Shown: positions 1-7,908, numbered from the stretch's first letter. The stretch is 64,000 bases of DNA from Actinomadura_E scrupuli (GCF_050971785.1 NZ_JBPCCU010000002.1:806001-870000), one strand, 5' to 3'. Program-made: numbers and translations. The notes: generated by a model not told the origin, from the letters alone.

Positions 1-393
1 GATGAGATCGGTGAGCGCCGCGTCGACCCGGGTCCTGCCCGCGGCGGTCAGCCGTACGAGCACGCCGCGCTTGTCCTGCGGATCCGGGTGGCGCTGGACG
101 AGCCCGGCGGCCTGCAGGCGGTCGATGCGGTTGGTCATGGTGCCCGAGGTGACCAGGGTCGCGCGCAGTAGCTGACCGGGGCTCAGCTGGTAGGGCTCGC
201 CGGCCCGGCGCAGGGCGGTGAGCACGTCGAACTCCCAGGACTCGATCTCGTGGGCGGTGAAGACCGCCCGCCGGGCCCGGTCGAGGTGCCGGGCGAGCCG
301 GGAGACCCGGCTGAGGACGTGCAGCGGCTCCACGTCGAGATCCGGGCGTTCCACGCGCCAGGCCGCGACCAGCCGGTCCACTTCGTCCTCCAT
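1..393 (-). CDS. tamR: MarR-family regulator, TamR-like (partial, runs off left edge)
   Basis: 131 codons are visible from an ATG at 393; the C-terminus lies beyond position 1. The translated strand shows the MarR winged helix: a recognition helix with VTSGTMTNRIDRL and a wing with DPQDKRGVLVRLTAAG. It is transcribed divergently from a trans-aconitate methyltransferase-like gene, the arrangement known for TamR of Streptomyces, a MarR protein that senses citrate and aconitate isomers and controls tam and citric-acid-cycle genes. Two near-identical 14-bp imperfect palindromes lie in the intergenic space. The family is clear from the motifs; the TamR identity is inferred from the neighbour and the operators. 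Confidence 0.8.
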   Translation of the reverse strand, partial: MEDEVDRLVAAWRVERPDLDVEPLHVLSRVSRLARHLDRARRAVFTAHEIESWEFDVLTALRRAGEPYQLSPGQLLRATLVTSGTMTNRIDRLQAAGLVQRHPDPQDKRGVLVRLTAAGRTRVDAALTDLI

Positions 394-411
394 GGGCACC
401 CACCCTACCTG

Positions 412-459
412 TCTTGACATCGAGATACCGGGTTGGCACGATGTCTCTTGATGTCGAGA
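412..459. promoter_or_regulatory. Tandem MarR/TamR operator pair
   Basis: TCTTGACATCGAGA at 412-425 and TCTTGATGTCGAGA at 446-459 are the same imperfect palindrome (half sites TCTTGA and TCTCGA around 2 bases), 34 bp centre to centre. The first contains a TTGACA hexamer (414-419) on the + strand that could be the -35 box of the methyltransferase promoter. The second overlaps an ATG at 451, so the gene probably starts further downstream. The form and place fit autoregulation and joint control of the divergent pair; binding itself is inferred. Confidence 0.7.
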
Positions 460-462
460 GAA

Positions 463-1299
463 ATGGACTCCGAGATGCCCGAGGACCCGGCAGGGCCGCC
501 TCTGGCCGACGACGTCTGGGACCCAGCGCAGTACTGGGTCTTCGCCGACGAGCGCAGCAGGCCGTTCTTCGAGCTGGTCGGCAGGATAGGCGCGCAGGCG
601 CCGTCCCGCGTCGTCGACCTCGGCTGCGGTCACGGAGAGCTCACCGCCACCCTCGCCCGGCGCTGGCCCGGCGCGGCCATCACCGGCATCGACAGCTCGA
701 CGGAGATGATCAATGCCGCGCGGAGATCGGCGGCGGGCCACCCCGGGAGCCTGGAGTTCGCCGTCGGGGACATCGCCGGCTGGGCGCCCGACCGGCCGGT
801 CGACGTCATCGTCTCCAACGCCGCCCTGCAGTGGGTGCCCGAGCACCGGGAACTGCTGCCGCGCTGGACCCGGGCCCTGACCCCCGGCGGCTGGCTGGCC
901 TTCCAGGTGCCGGGCAACGCGGACGCGCCCAGCCATGCGCTGTTGCGCGAGCTGTGCACCTCACCGCGCTGGCGGGACCGGCTGGCCGACGTGCTGCGGT
1001 GGCATCCGGTCGATGAGCCGGCCGGTTACCTCCGGCTGCTGGCCGCCCAGGGGTGCCGGGTGGACGCCTGGGAGACGACCTACTGTCAGGTGCTGCAAGG
1101 CGAGGACGCGGTGCTGGAATGGGTCAAGGGCACCGCCCTCCGTCCGGTGCTGGCGGCCCTCGGCGGGGAGGAGGCGCCGCGGACCGCGCGGTTCCTCGCC
1201 GAATACGCCGGGCTGCTGCGCGAGGCCTATCCGCCCGGCGCGCACGGCACGCTCTTCCCGTTCCGCCGGATCTTCGTCGTGGCCAGGACGGGCTCGTGA
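463..1299 (+). CDS. tam: Trans-aconitate 2-methyltransferase-like SAM methyltransferase
   Basis: 278 residues from the ATG at 463; ATGs at 451 and 475 are alternatives, and 451 lies inside the second operator. Class I SAM fold: motif I VVDLGCGHGELTATLA, then an acidic residue in ITGIDSSTEMI, VGDIAGW, and the Tam-type segment SNAALQWVPEH. Tam methylates trans-aconitate, a by-product that inhibits aconitase, which detoxifies it. E. coli Tam is about 250 residues, so the length fits. The divergent MarR gene and the paired operators support the Tam assignment over a generic methyltransferase. Confidence 0.8.
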   Translation: MDSEMPEDPAGPPLADDVWDPAQYWVFADERSRPFFELVGRIGAQAPSRVVDLGCGHGELTATLARRWPGAAITGIDSSTEMINAARRSAAGHPGSLEFAVGDIAGWAPDRPVDVIVSNAALQWVPEHRELLPRWTRALTPGGWLAFQVPGNADAPSHALLRELCTSPRWRDRLADVLRWHPVDEPAGYLRLLAAQGCRVDAWETTYCQVLQGEDAVLEWVKGTALRPVLAALGGEEAPRTARFLAEYAGLLREAYPPGAHGTLFPFRRIFVVARTGS

Positions 1300-1339
1300 C
1301 CCGCCGGCGGCGCGGCCCCGCCCGGGGGGTCACCTAGAC

Positions 1340-1417
1340 GTGGCTGCCGTCCGCCGCGGGACGGCGGGTATTTCGTTCCCCTGCGGTGTGCCCTGCCCCG
1401 CGGCGGACGGCAGCCAC
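1340..1417. repeat. Perfect 21-bp inverted repeat with 36-base loop
   Basis: Arms at 1340-1360 and 1397-1417 are exact reverse complements over 21 bases (left arm begins GTGGCTGCCGTCC). The hairpin lies about 40 bases after the tam stop and 130 bases before the VOC gene; both genes are on the + strand. No T-tract follows. It could end tam transcription or be a remnant of a small mobile repeat. It fills most of the 246-base gap between the two genes. Confidence 0.75.
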
Positions 1418-1545
1418 CCGGCAGCATGCACCGAGGACCGCCTTCCCCGAAAGCGTGGACCGCGCAGCCGGTCTCCGCTCGGGAGCGACACCCGTGCACC
1501 CGGCCAGGTCCACCCCGTTCACCCCGGAGCAGGAGGAGCACGCCC

Positions 1546-1911
1546 GTGCCCGTCATCGGAATCCACCATGTGCAGCTCGCAGCCCCGCCCGGCAGCGAGG
1601 AGATCCTGCGGGCCTTCTACGCCGGGGTCCTCGGCCTCACCGAGGTGCCCAAGCCGCCTGAGCTGGCGGCCCGTGGGGGAGCGTGGTTCCGCGGCGCCGG
1701 GATCGAACTCCACCTGGGCATCGAGCCCGACTTCCGGCCCGCGCGCAAGGCGCACCCGGGCATCCTGGTCGCCGGCCTGGACGCGCTCGCCGCGCGCCTG
1801 CGGGACGCGGGTCACCAGGTCCGCGCCGACGACCTCTTCCCGGGCCACCGGCGCTTCTACACCGACGACCCGGTGGGCAACCGGCTGGAGTTCCTGGAGC
1901 CGGCCGGCTGA
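1546..1911 (+). CDS. VOC (glyoxalase/bleomycin-resistance fold) family protein
   Basis: 121 residues from a GTG at 1546 preceded by AGGAGGA at 1531-1537. It opens with VIGIHHVQLAAPPGSEEILRAFY, then GIELHLGIEPDF, and ends FYTDDPVGNRLEFLEP. This is the two beta-alpha-beta-beta-beta module layout of VOC proteins, with likely metal ligands His in HHVQ and Glu in RLEF. The substrate cannot be told; VOC members include glyoxalases, dioxygenases and drug-binding proteins. A longer reading to 1426 lacks a ribosome site and has a proline-arginine-rich start, so it was not used. Confidence 0.75.
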   Translation: MPVIGIHHVQLAAPPGSEEILRAFYAGVLGLTEVPKPPELAARGGAWFRGAGIELHLGIEPDFRPARKAHPGILVAGLDALAARLRDAGHQVRADDLFPGHRRFYTDDPVGNRLEFLEPAG

Positions 1912-1995
1912 CGGCCCCCGGGGATCCGTCGTCAGCGGGACCCGGACCCTGGAAGCCCGGCCGCCCGGCAGGGAAGCCCGGGCGGCCGGGCTGAC

Positions 1996-2376
1996 TCACC
2001 CCGTGCCGGAGCCCCCCGTGGGCCGCCCGCCGGCCTCGCCGCCGGTCTCCGGCCCCGCCTCCGGCCAGGCTTCGGGCCCGGCGTCCGGCTCGGTCTCGGG
2101 CCCGGGCGCCGGCCCGGCCGCCGGGTCGGTGCGTGCGCCGCCCTCGGTGGCCGCGGCCTCCTCCCAGCCGGTGAGGACCCGGTGCAGCCGGTACAGCAGG
2201 CGCCGGAGCTCGACGATGTGATCGGTCTTGCGGGTGGCCTGCCGGAAGTGGTTGTCCTCGGCCCGCTGGATGTCCTGGAGCACCCAGAGGATCTCGTCCA
2301 GCTCGCCGAGGAACCCCTCCGCGCAGTCGTCGGCGGCAGTGTCATGGGCGGTGCGGCCCTCATGACGAGCGATCAT
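1996..2376 (-). CDS. Unknown protein with Pro/Gly/Glu tail; second gene of an SOS-box operon
   Basis: 126 residues; the start ATG overlaps the stop of the upstream gene (ATGA, 2373-2376), so the two are translationally coupled. Residues about 20-75 form an amphipathic helical stretch (FLGELDEILWVLQDIQRAED, then HIVELRRLLYRLHRVLTGW). The last 45 or so residues are low complexity, rich in Pro, Gly, Ala and Glu. I do not recognise the family. Because it shares the operon behind the LexA-type box it is a candidate DNA-damage-induced protein. Confidence 0.55.
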   Translation of the reverse strand: MIARHEGRTAHDTAADDCAEGFLGELDEILWVLQDIQRAEDNHFRQATRKTDHIVELRRLLYRLHRVLTGWEEAAATEGGARTDPAAGPAPGPETEPDAGPEAWPEAGPETGGEAGGRPTGGSGTG

Positions 2377-2831
2377 CGGCCCGGCCCCCCGGCGGTCGCC
2401 GTCCAGGCCCGGTGCAGCCGGCCGGAGGCGGCCCGGGTCCGCACGACGGTCGCGTAGAGCTCGCGCAGCCGGCCGGCCAGCAGGTCGGTGGGGACCGGGC
2501 GCAGATCGGGCGTCTCCAGCACCTCCCCGGCATCGTCGATCCGCAGGATGAGCCGCACCAGCTCGGCGGGCGAGGCGGCGTCCAGCGAGGCCGGCTCCAG
2601 GGCCGACAGCGCGAGGTGCAGCGGGGCCAGTGCCGCGGCGAACGCCCGCGGGCCCAGCGCGCTCAGCCCCGGCCGCTCCAGCTCGGCGACCGCTAAGTGC
2701 AGCCGCCGCGCGAGCGGATCGTCGGGGACGGCGCGGCCGGCGGATCCGAGTGCGCGGGCGCGGCGCCCGAGGTCCGCCCGGCCGGGCGGGGACGCGGGCA
2801 TCGGGCCGGGGAGCCGTGTGAAACCATCCAT
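2373..2831 (-). CDS. Unknown alpha-helical protein behind a perfect LexA box
   Basis: 152 residues from the ATG at 2831; AGGAGG at 2844-2839 sits 7 bases before it, while the GTG at 2834 is only 4 bases away. The protein is Leu/Ala/Arg rich and predicted helical (LARRLHLAVAELERPGLSAL, then LVRLILRIDDAGEVLETPDL). No catalytic motif, signal peptide or membrane helix is seen. A perfect LexA-type palindrome overlaps the leader. I do not recognise the family; induction by DNA damage is the only functional clue. Confidence 0.6.
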   Translation of the reverse strand: MDGFTRLPGPMPASPPGRADLGRRARALGSAGRAVPDDPLARRLHLAVAELERPGLSALGPRAFAAALAPLHLALSALEPASLDAASPAELVRLILRIDDAGEVLETPDLRPVPTDLLAGRLRELYATVVRTRAASGRLHRAWTATAGGPGR

Positions 2832-2844
2832 CACTCACCCTCCT

Positions 2845-2864
2845 CTTCGAACTTTTGTTCGAAG
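2845..2864. promoter_or_regulatory. LexA (SOS) box
   Basis: CTTCGAAC-TTTT-GTTCGAAG is a perfect 8-bp inverted repeat with a 4-base spacer. Its core TCGAAC-N4-GTTCGA is the mycobacterial/Gram-positive LexA consensus. It lies 13 bases upstream of the ATG at 2831 on the minus strand and overlaps the start of the ribosome site, where a bound repressor would block transcription. No other gene start lies near it. Confidence 0.85.
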
Positions 2865-2893
2865 GGTAAGGAGGGGCTCCGACATTTTCCGGG

Positions 2894-3709
2894 TCAGTCG
2901 GTCTCCGGGCCCGGCTCGGGGTCGTCGGTCTCGATCCGCCGGACCCGCCGCTCGGCCTTGTCGGCCCGCGCCGCGGCCCGCTCTTCGGCCTTGCCCTGCT
3001 TGACCGCCACCTTCTCCATGCGCTTGGCCTGCCGCTCCTGCTCCCGGCGGCGGCGGCGCGGATCCAGGGAGGGTTTGGGCTCCAGGCCCGACAGCCCGTT
3101 CCAGGCGAGGTTCACCACGTGCGCGGCCACCTCTTCACGACGGGGTTTGCGGACGTCGAGCCACCACTGCCCGGTGAGGGCGACCATACCGACGAGCATC
3201 TGCGCGTACATCGGTGAGGTCTTGTCGTCGTAGTCGTGCCGGTCGAACTCCTGGCCCAGGATATGCTCGACCTCGGTGGCTATCTCGCTGAGCAGGCTGG
3301 CGTAGCTGCCCGTGCCGGAGGCGCCGTGCGAGTCCCGCACCAGGATGCGGAACCCGTCGCTGCACTCCTCGATGTACTGCAGCAGGGCCAGTGCGGCCTG
3401 TTCGAGCTTCTCGCGGTAGTGGACCCCGTCGGCCAGCGCCCGGGTGACCAGGGCGAGCAGCCGCTCCATCTCCCGGTCCACGACGACCGCGTACAGGCCC
3501 TCCTTGCCGCCGAAGTGCTCGTAGACCACAGGCTTGGAGACACCGGCCTTGGCCGCGATCTCCTCAACCGAGGTGCCGTCGAACCCGCGCTCGGCGAAGA
3601 GCGTGCGGCCGACGTCGAGCAACTGCTGGCGTCGTTCGGTGCCGGTCATGCGTTTCCGGCGTGACCGGGGGGCTGCTGATTCGCTCACAGGATCAATAAT
3701 GGCGGTCAT
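2894..3709 (-). CDS. TetR-family regulator, second gene of the desaturase operon
   Basis: 271 residues. The ATG at 3709 overlaps the desaturase stop (ATGA, 3706-3709). The TetR helix-turn-helix lies in about residues 24-70: RRQQLLDVGRTLFAERGF, TSVEEIAAKAGVSKPVVYEHF. The C-terminal domain ends in GMVALTGQWW and is followed by a 50-residue Arg/Lys/Glu-rich tail that is probably disordered. Coupling to a fatty-acid desaturase suggests control of membrane lipid unsaturation, with an acyl-CoA as plausible ligand. The perfect palindrome before the desaturase is its likely operator, which would give autoregulation. Confidence 0.85.
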   Translation of the reverse strand: MTAIIDPVSESAAPRSRRKRMTGTERRQQLLDVGRTLFAERGFDGTSVEEIAAKAGVSKPVVYEHFGGKEGLYAVVVDREMERLLALVTRALADGVHYREKLEQAALALLQYIEECSDGFRILVRDSHGASGTGSYASLLSEIATEVEHILGQEFDRHDYDDKTSPMYAQMLVGMVALTGQWWLDVRKPRREEVAAHVVNLAWNGLSGLEPKPSLDPRRRRREQERQAKRMEKVAVKQGKAEERAAARADKAERRVRRIETDDPEPGPETD

Positions 3710-4650
3710 CGCAGACGCTTTGCCGCCAAGCGATCCGCTTTCGGCCACCGGACGTCGGTCGCCCAGCCGAGTTTCTCGAAGGCCCAGATGATGCGGGCGC
3801 TGATGTCGATCTGGCCCGGCAGGGCGCCGTGCCGCGCGCAGGTCGGATCGGCGTGGTGCAGGTTGTGCCAGGACTCGCCGAGCGACGGGATGGCCAGCCA
3901 CCACACGTTGCGCGCCTTGTCCCGCGAGTCGAACGCCTCGTCGCCCACCATGTGGCAGACCGAGTTGATCGACCAGGTGACGTGGTGCAGCAGGGAGATC
4001 CGGACCAGCGACCCCCAGAAGAAACCGGTGAGCGCGCCCTGCCAGGACATGGTCAGCAGGCCACCGAGCAGGGCCGGGGCGCCCAGCGAGCCGAGCACGA
4101 TGACCGGGAACAGCCGCGAGATGGTCTTGATGTCCTTGTCGGCGACCAGGTCGGGGCAGTACTTCTGCCATGACGTGCGGTGCCGGTCGAACAGCCAGCC
4201 CATGTGGGCCCAGAAGAAGCCCTTGGTCAGGGCCTTCCAGTCGCTGCCGAACCGCCACGGCGAGTGCGGGTCGCCGAGCTTGTCGGAGAACTTGTGGTGC
4301 CGGCGGTGCGTCGCCACCCAGTCGATCACCCCCATCTCCAGGGCCATGCTGCCGGTCAGCGCCAGGAAGATGCGCAGCGGCCGGTTTGCCTTGAACGATC
4401 CGTGGGTGAAGTGGCGGTGGTAGCCCACCGTGATGCCGGCGGCGGTGACGACATAGAACAAGGCGAAGATGACGATGTCGCTCCAGCCCAGCCCCCACCC
4501 CCAGGCGAGGGGGACCGCCGCCAGGACGGCCAGGAACGGAACGACGATGAAGACGACCAGAAGGATGAGCTCGAAGTCGCTCTTGGGCTTGGCGTCGATG
4601 TCAGGTCGAGGCTGAGCGCGTGCCGGCTCGATCACAGGAACTGTGGCCAT
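3706..4650 (-). CDS. Membrane acyl-CoA (delta-9 type) desaturase
   Basis: 314 residues. The three histidine boxes of the di-iron membrane desaturases are complete: HRHFTH (78-83), HRRHH (115-119) and HNLHH (262-266). Hydrophobic helices lie at about 27-70, 92-110 and 181-225. These enzymes insert a double bond into a fatty acyl-CoA using O2 and an electron donor, at the cytoplasmic membrane. The gene is first in an operon with a TetR regulator whose start overlaps its stop. Electron-transfer partners are not in the window. Confidence 0.9.
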   Translation of the reverse strand: MATVPVIEPARAQPRPDIDAKPKSDFELILLVVFIVVPFLAVLAAVPLAWGWGLGWSDIVIFALFYVVTAAGITVGYHRHFTHGSFKANRPLRIFLALTGSMALEMGVIDWVATHRRHHKFSDKLGDPHSPWRFGSDWKALTKGFFWAHMGWLFDRHRTSWQKYCPDLVADKDIKTISRLFPVIVLGSLGAPALLGGLLTMSWQGALTGFFWGSLVRISLLHHVTWSINSVCHMVGDEAFDSRDKARNVWWLAIPSLGESWHNLHHADPTCARHGALPGQIDISARIIWAFEKLGWATDVRWPKADRLAAKRLR

Positions 4651-4983
4651 GAAGCGATTCGCTCTCTCTTTGGGGGCGCCTTACCTACGCAACCGTAACC
4701 TACGGTTGCGTAGCTTTAGGAGTATGCCCCGGGAAATCGGGATGAACCTGGCGTCTCGGCAAGGGCTGCCTTCCCAGGTCAGATCAGGTGTCCGCGGTCG
4801 ATGCCGCTTCTCCTGCATCCATCCCCGCTATCGGAGGCCCGTCACGTGATGTCACTCACACGCGTGGGGCCGGAGGTGCCGGGAAACTCGCGAGGACCGG
4901 GAAATAGGCGCGAACTGGATGGTGAGTCCCCGGTATCGTGGGCCGGGACCGGCGGGTGCTCCCATGGACCGAGACCGGTCCCT
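4651..4983. other. Gene-free stretch between desaturase and tRNA-Gln
   Basis: 333 bases without a supported gene. It holds the desaturase operator and presumably its promoter in the first 65 bases. The rest (4714-4983) shows no ORF with a ribosome site and no clear RNA fold other than the tRNA that follows. Confidence 0.6.
4685..4713. promoter_or_regulatory. Perfect palindromic operator of the desaturase-TetR operon
   Basis: CTACGCAACCGTA (4685-4697) and TACGGTTGCGTAG (4701-4713) are exact reverse complements separated by 3 bases, about 35 bases upstream of the desaturase start. Size and symmetry are typical of a TetR dimer or dimer-pair site. The binding protein is inferred to be the operon's own TetR product. 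Confidence 0.75.
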
Positions 4984-5058
4984 TCCGACGTGGTGTAATC
5001 GGCAGCACAAGGGTTTTTGGTGCCCTTAGTCCAGGTTCGAGCCCTGGCGTCGGAGCCA
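4984..5058 (+). tRNA. tRNA-Gln (anticodon TTG)
   Basis: Acceptor stem TCCGACG pairs with CGTCGGA (5048-5054), then discriminator G5055 and an encoded CCA (5056-5058). Anticodon stem AGGGT/GCCCT encloses loop TTTTGGT, giving anticodon TTG. The T arm has the GGTTCGAGCC form. All cloverleaf parts are present. Confidence 0.93.
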
Positions 5059-5068
5059 CCCGAGACGT

Positions 5069-5091
5069 GCCGTACCCCTCCACTGTACGGC
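5069..5091 (+). terminator. Hairpin after tRNA-Gln
   Basis: GCCGTAC (5069-5075) and GTACGGC (5085-5091) form a perfect 7-bp stem with a 9-base loop, 11 bases after the tRNA end. There is no T-tract. A transcript end for the tRNA is the simplest reading. The rest of the gap to glmU (to 5254) shows nothing else. Confidence 0.4.
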
Positions 5092-5254
5092 GCCGGGGGC
5101 GCCGGCCCGGGGCCGGGCGGTATCCTGCAGGTGTCGGGCGAGTTACGGCCTGCCGCTTCGGTGAAGCCGCAGGTCGTCCCATGGACGTGCGCACCGCGTC
5201 CAGCGCCCATGCTGAGCCAGACCGTCCCAATCCGCGATGCCGAGGAGCCTCTCC

Positions 5255-6745
5255 GTGAGCGCGAGCCGTCCGGCTGCCGTCGTTGTCCTTGCCGCCGGCG
5301 AGGGGACGCGGATGAAGTCCCGTACTTCCAAGATCCTCCACGAGCTCTGCGGCCGCAGCATGGTCGGCCATGTGCTGGCCGCCGCCGGAGCCCTCCAGCC
5401 CGGAAAGCTGATCGTGGTCGTCGGTCACCGGCGCGACCAGGTCATCGACCATCTCCGGCGGACCGCCCCGGACGCCGTACCGGTCGTCCAGGAGCAGCAG
5501 GCGGGCACGGGTCACGCGGTCCGCATGGTGCTGGAGCAGGTCGGCACGCTGACCGGCACCGTCGTCGTCACCAATGGCGATCACCCCCTGCTGACCGGCG
5601 CCACGCTCGAGGAGCTGGTCCGCACCCACGAGACCGAGGGTAACGCGGCGACCATCCTGAGCACCGACATCCCCGACGCGACCGGCTACGGCCGGATCGT
5701 CCGCCAGGCGGACGGCAGCGTCGCCTCGATCGTCGAGCACAAGGACGCCACCGACGCCGAACGCGCGATCAGCGAGATCAACGTCGGCATGTACGCCTTC
5801 GACGGCGAGCTGCTGGAGAGCGCGCTCAAGCGGGTGACCACCGACAATGCCAAGGGTGAGGAGTACCTCACCGACGTCGTGGCCATCCTGCGGGCCGACG
5901 GCCACCGCGCCGGGGCCTACAAGAGCCCCGACTGGATCGAGACCCAGGGCGTCAACGACAAGGTCCAGCTCGCCCAGGCCCGCCGGCAGCTCAACGACCG
6001 CATCGTCGAGGCCCACCTGCGCGCCGGCGTCACCGTCGTCGACCCGCAGACGACCTGGGTGGACGTGCAGGTGACGCTGGAGCCGGACGTGGTCCTGCAC
6101 CCCAACACCCAGCTGCACGGCGCCACCACCGTCCGCGAGGGCGCCGAGATCGGGCCCAACACCACCCTGACCGACACCGTCGTCGGCGCGGAGGCCGTGG
6201 TCACCAACGCCGTCTGCATCGGGGCCGAGGTCGGCGCCGACGCGTCGGTCGGGCCGTACGCCTATCTCCGGCCCGGCACCCGGCTGGCCCGGGGGGCCAA
6301 GGCGGGCACGTACGTGGAGATGAAGAACGCGGTGGTCGGCGAGGGCTCCAAGGTGCCGCACCTGACCTACGTCGGGGACGCCGAGATCGGCCAGGGCTCG
6401 AACATCGGGGCGGCCTGCGTGTTCGTCAACTACGACGGCGTGCACAAGCACCGGAGCACGATCGGTGACCACGTCAAGGTCGGCAGCGACAACATGATCG
6501 TCGCGCCGGTGACGGTGGGCGACGGCGCCTACACCGCGGCCGGCTCGGTGATCATCAAGGATGTGCCCTCCGGGGCCATGGCCGTGGCCCGCGGGCAGCA
6601 GCGCAACGTCGAGGGCTGGGTGGAGCGCAAGCGCCCGGGAACCCCCTCCGCCGAGGCCGCTCGCCGGGCCCGGGAGGCGGCCGCCGTGACGGCTCCGGAC
6701 GAGAACACCGGTGTGGGCGCGGAGGCCCCGCAATCCGGCGAGTAA
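5255..6745 (+). CDS. glmU: Bifunctional GlmU: GlcNAc-1-P uridyltransferase / GlcN-1-P acetyltransferase
   Basis: 496 residues from the GTG at 5255, with GAGGAG at 5242-5247; an ATG at 5237 lacks a ribosome site. The N-terminal nucleotidyltransferase domain has LAAGEGTRMKS and QEQQAGTGHAV. The C-terminal half is a left-handed beta-helix of hexapeptide repeats with the acetyltransferase segment GTYVEMKNAVVGEGSKVPHL. It makes UDP-GlcNAc for peptidoglycan and other glycans in the cytosol. A short Ala/Glu-rich tail follows the helix. prs follows after 28 bases, probably in the same operon. Confidence 0.96.
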   Translation: MSASRPAAVVVLAAGEGTRMKSRTSKILHELCGRSMVGHVLAAAGALQPGKLIVVVGHRRDQVIDHLRRTAPDAVPVVQEQQAGTGHAVRMVLEQVGTLTGTVVVTNGDHPLLTGATLEELVRTHETEGNAATILSTDIPDATGYGRIVRQADGSVASIVEHKDATDAERAISEINVGMYAFDGELLESALKRVTTDNAKGEEYLTDVVAILRADGHRAGAYKSPDWIETQGVNDKVQLAQARRQLNDRIVEAHLRAGVTVVDPQTTWVDVQVTLEPDVVLHPNTQLHGATTVREGAEIGPNTTLTDTVVGAEAVVTNAVCIGAEVGADASVGPYAYLRPGTRLARGAKAGTYVEMKNAVVGEGSKVPHLTYVGDAEIGQGSNIGAACVFVNYDGVHKHRSTIGDHVKVGSDNMIVAPVTVGDGAYTAAGSVIIKDVPSGAMAVARGQQRNVEGWVERKRPGTPSAEAARRAREAAAVTAPDENTGVGAEAPQSGE

Positions 6746-6773
6746 GCGCACGTACCAAGGGGGAGCGACAAAG

Positions 6774-7751
6774 GTGAGCGTTATCAAGGTGAGCGGTGAG
6801 AAGAAGCTGATGCTCTTCTCGGGCCGGGCGTACCCGGAGCTGGCTCAGGAGGTGGCGAGCAATCTCGAGATCGAGCCGACCCCCACCGCGGCCTACGATT
6901 TCGCCAACGGTGAGACGTTCGTGCGCTTCATGGAGTCGGTACGGGGCAGCGACGCCTTCGTGATCCAGAGCCATGCCGCTCCGATCAACCAGTGGATCAT
7001 GGAGCAGCTGATCATGGTCGACGCGCTCAAGCGTGCGTCGGCCAAACGGATCACCGTGGTGGCCCCGTTCTTCGGCTACTCCCGGCAGGACAAGAAGCAC
7101 CGTGGGCGGGAGCCCATCTCGGCCCGGCTGATGGCCGACCTGTTCAAGACGGCGGGCGCGGACCGGCTGATCACCGTGGACCTGCACACCGCGCAGATCC
7201 AGGGCTTCTTCGACGGGCCCGTCGACCACCTCTTCGCGCTCGACCTGCTGGCCGACCACGTCGAGCGCAGCCTGGACACCTCCCAGGTGACGGTGGTGGC
7301 CCCGGACGCCGGGCGGGTCCGGGTGGCGGAGCGCTGGACCGACCGGCTGGGCTGCCCGCTCGCGATCATTCACAAGCGGCGCGACCCCGAGGTGGCCAAC
7401 GAGGTCAAGGTCTTCGAGGTGGTCGGTGAGGTCAAGGGCCGTACCTGCGTCGTCGTCGACGACATGATCGACACCGGTGGCACGATCGTGAAGGCCGCCG
7501 ACGCGCTGTTCGACCAGGGCGCCGCGCGGGTCGTGGTGGCCGCCACCCACGGTGTCCTGTCGGGCTCCGCGGTGGACAGGCTGAAGAACTCGCGGATCTC
7601 CGAGGTGGTGCTCACCAACACGCTGCCGATCCCGGACGACAAGCAGTTCGACAAGCTCACCGTGCTGTCGATCGCGCCGCTCATCGCCAGGGCGATCAAC
7701 GAGGTCTTCAGTGACGGCTCGGTGACCAGCCTCTTCGAGAGCCAGTACTGA
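6774..7751 (+). CDS. prs: Ribose-phosphate pyrophosphokinase (PRPP synthase)
   Basis: 325 residues from the GTG at 6774 with AAGGGGGA upstream. Class I PRPP synthase signatures: FANGETFVRF, the ATP-binding SRQDKKHRGREPISARL, the cation-binding TVDLHTAQIQGFFD and the PRPP loop VVVDDMIDTGGT. It transfers pyrophosphate from ATP to ribose-5-phosphate, supplying PRPP for nucleotides, His, Trp and NAD. It is the second gene after glmU, a common actinomycete pairing. Confidence 0.96.
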   Translation: MSVIKVSGEKKLMLFSGRAYPELAQEVASNLEIEPTPTAAYDFANGETFVRFMESVRGSDAFVIQSHAAPINQWIMEQLIMVDALKRASAKRITVVAPFFGYSRQDKKHRGREPISARLMADLFKTAGADRLITVDLHTAQIQGFFDGPVDHLFALDLLADHVERSLDTSQVTVVAPDAGRVRVAERWTDRLGCPLAIIHKRRDPEVANEVKVFEVVGEVKGRTCVVVDDMIDTGGTIVKAADALFDQGAARVVVAATHGVLSGSAVDRLKNSRISEVVLTNTLPIPDDKQFDKLTVLSIAPLIARAINEVFSDGSVTSLFESQY

Positions 7752-7883
7752 CGGCGTCGCCGGTGAGCCCGCCCCCGCCGCTCCGAAGGTGTTCGCCAGA
7801 AGGTCCTTGATTGCCGGGGCGATGCGGTCTAAGGGACGGGGATCGGCTAGACTCCTATGACTGCGTGCGCCCCAGCGAGTGCA

Positions 7884-7908
7884 GTACGGCTCCCCAGACG
7901 GGCCGTAC
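7884..7908 (+). other. Hairpin in the long leader before the L25 gene
   Basis: GTACGGC (7884-7890) and GCCGTAC (7902-7908) form a perfect 7-bp stem with an 11-base loop, within the 281-base gap between prs and the L25 gene. A TAGACT hexamer at 7848-7853 could be a -10 box. The hairpin would then lie in the 5' leader, where ribosomal-protein genes are sometimes controlled. This is weak evidence and I name no regulator. Confidence 0.3.

Noticed and set aside
2894..4498. 534-codon frame joining TetR with sequence opposite the desaturase
   Set aside because: The extra N-terminal part is a shifted frame of the desaturase; TetR starts at 3709 with an ATGA overlap.
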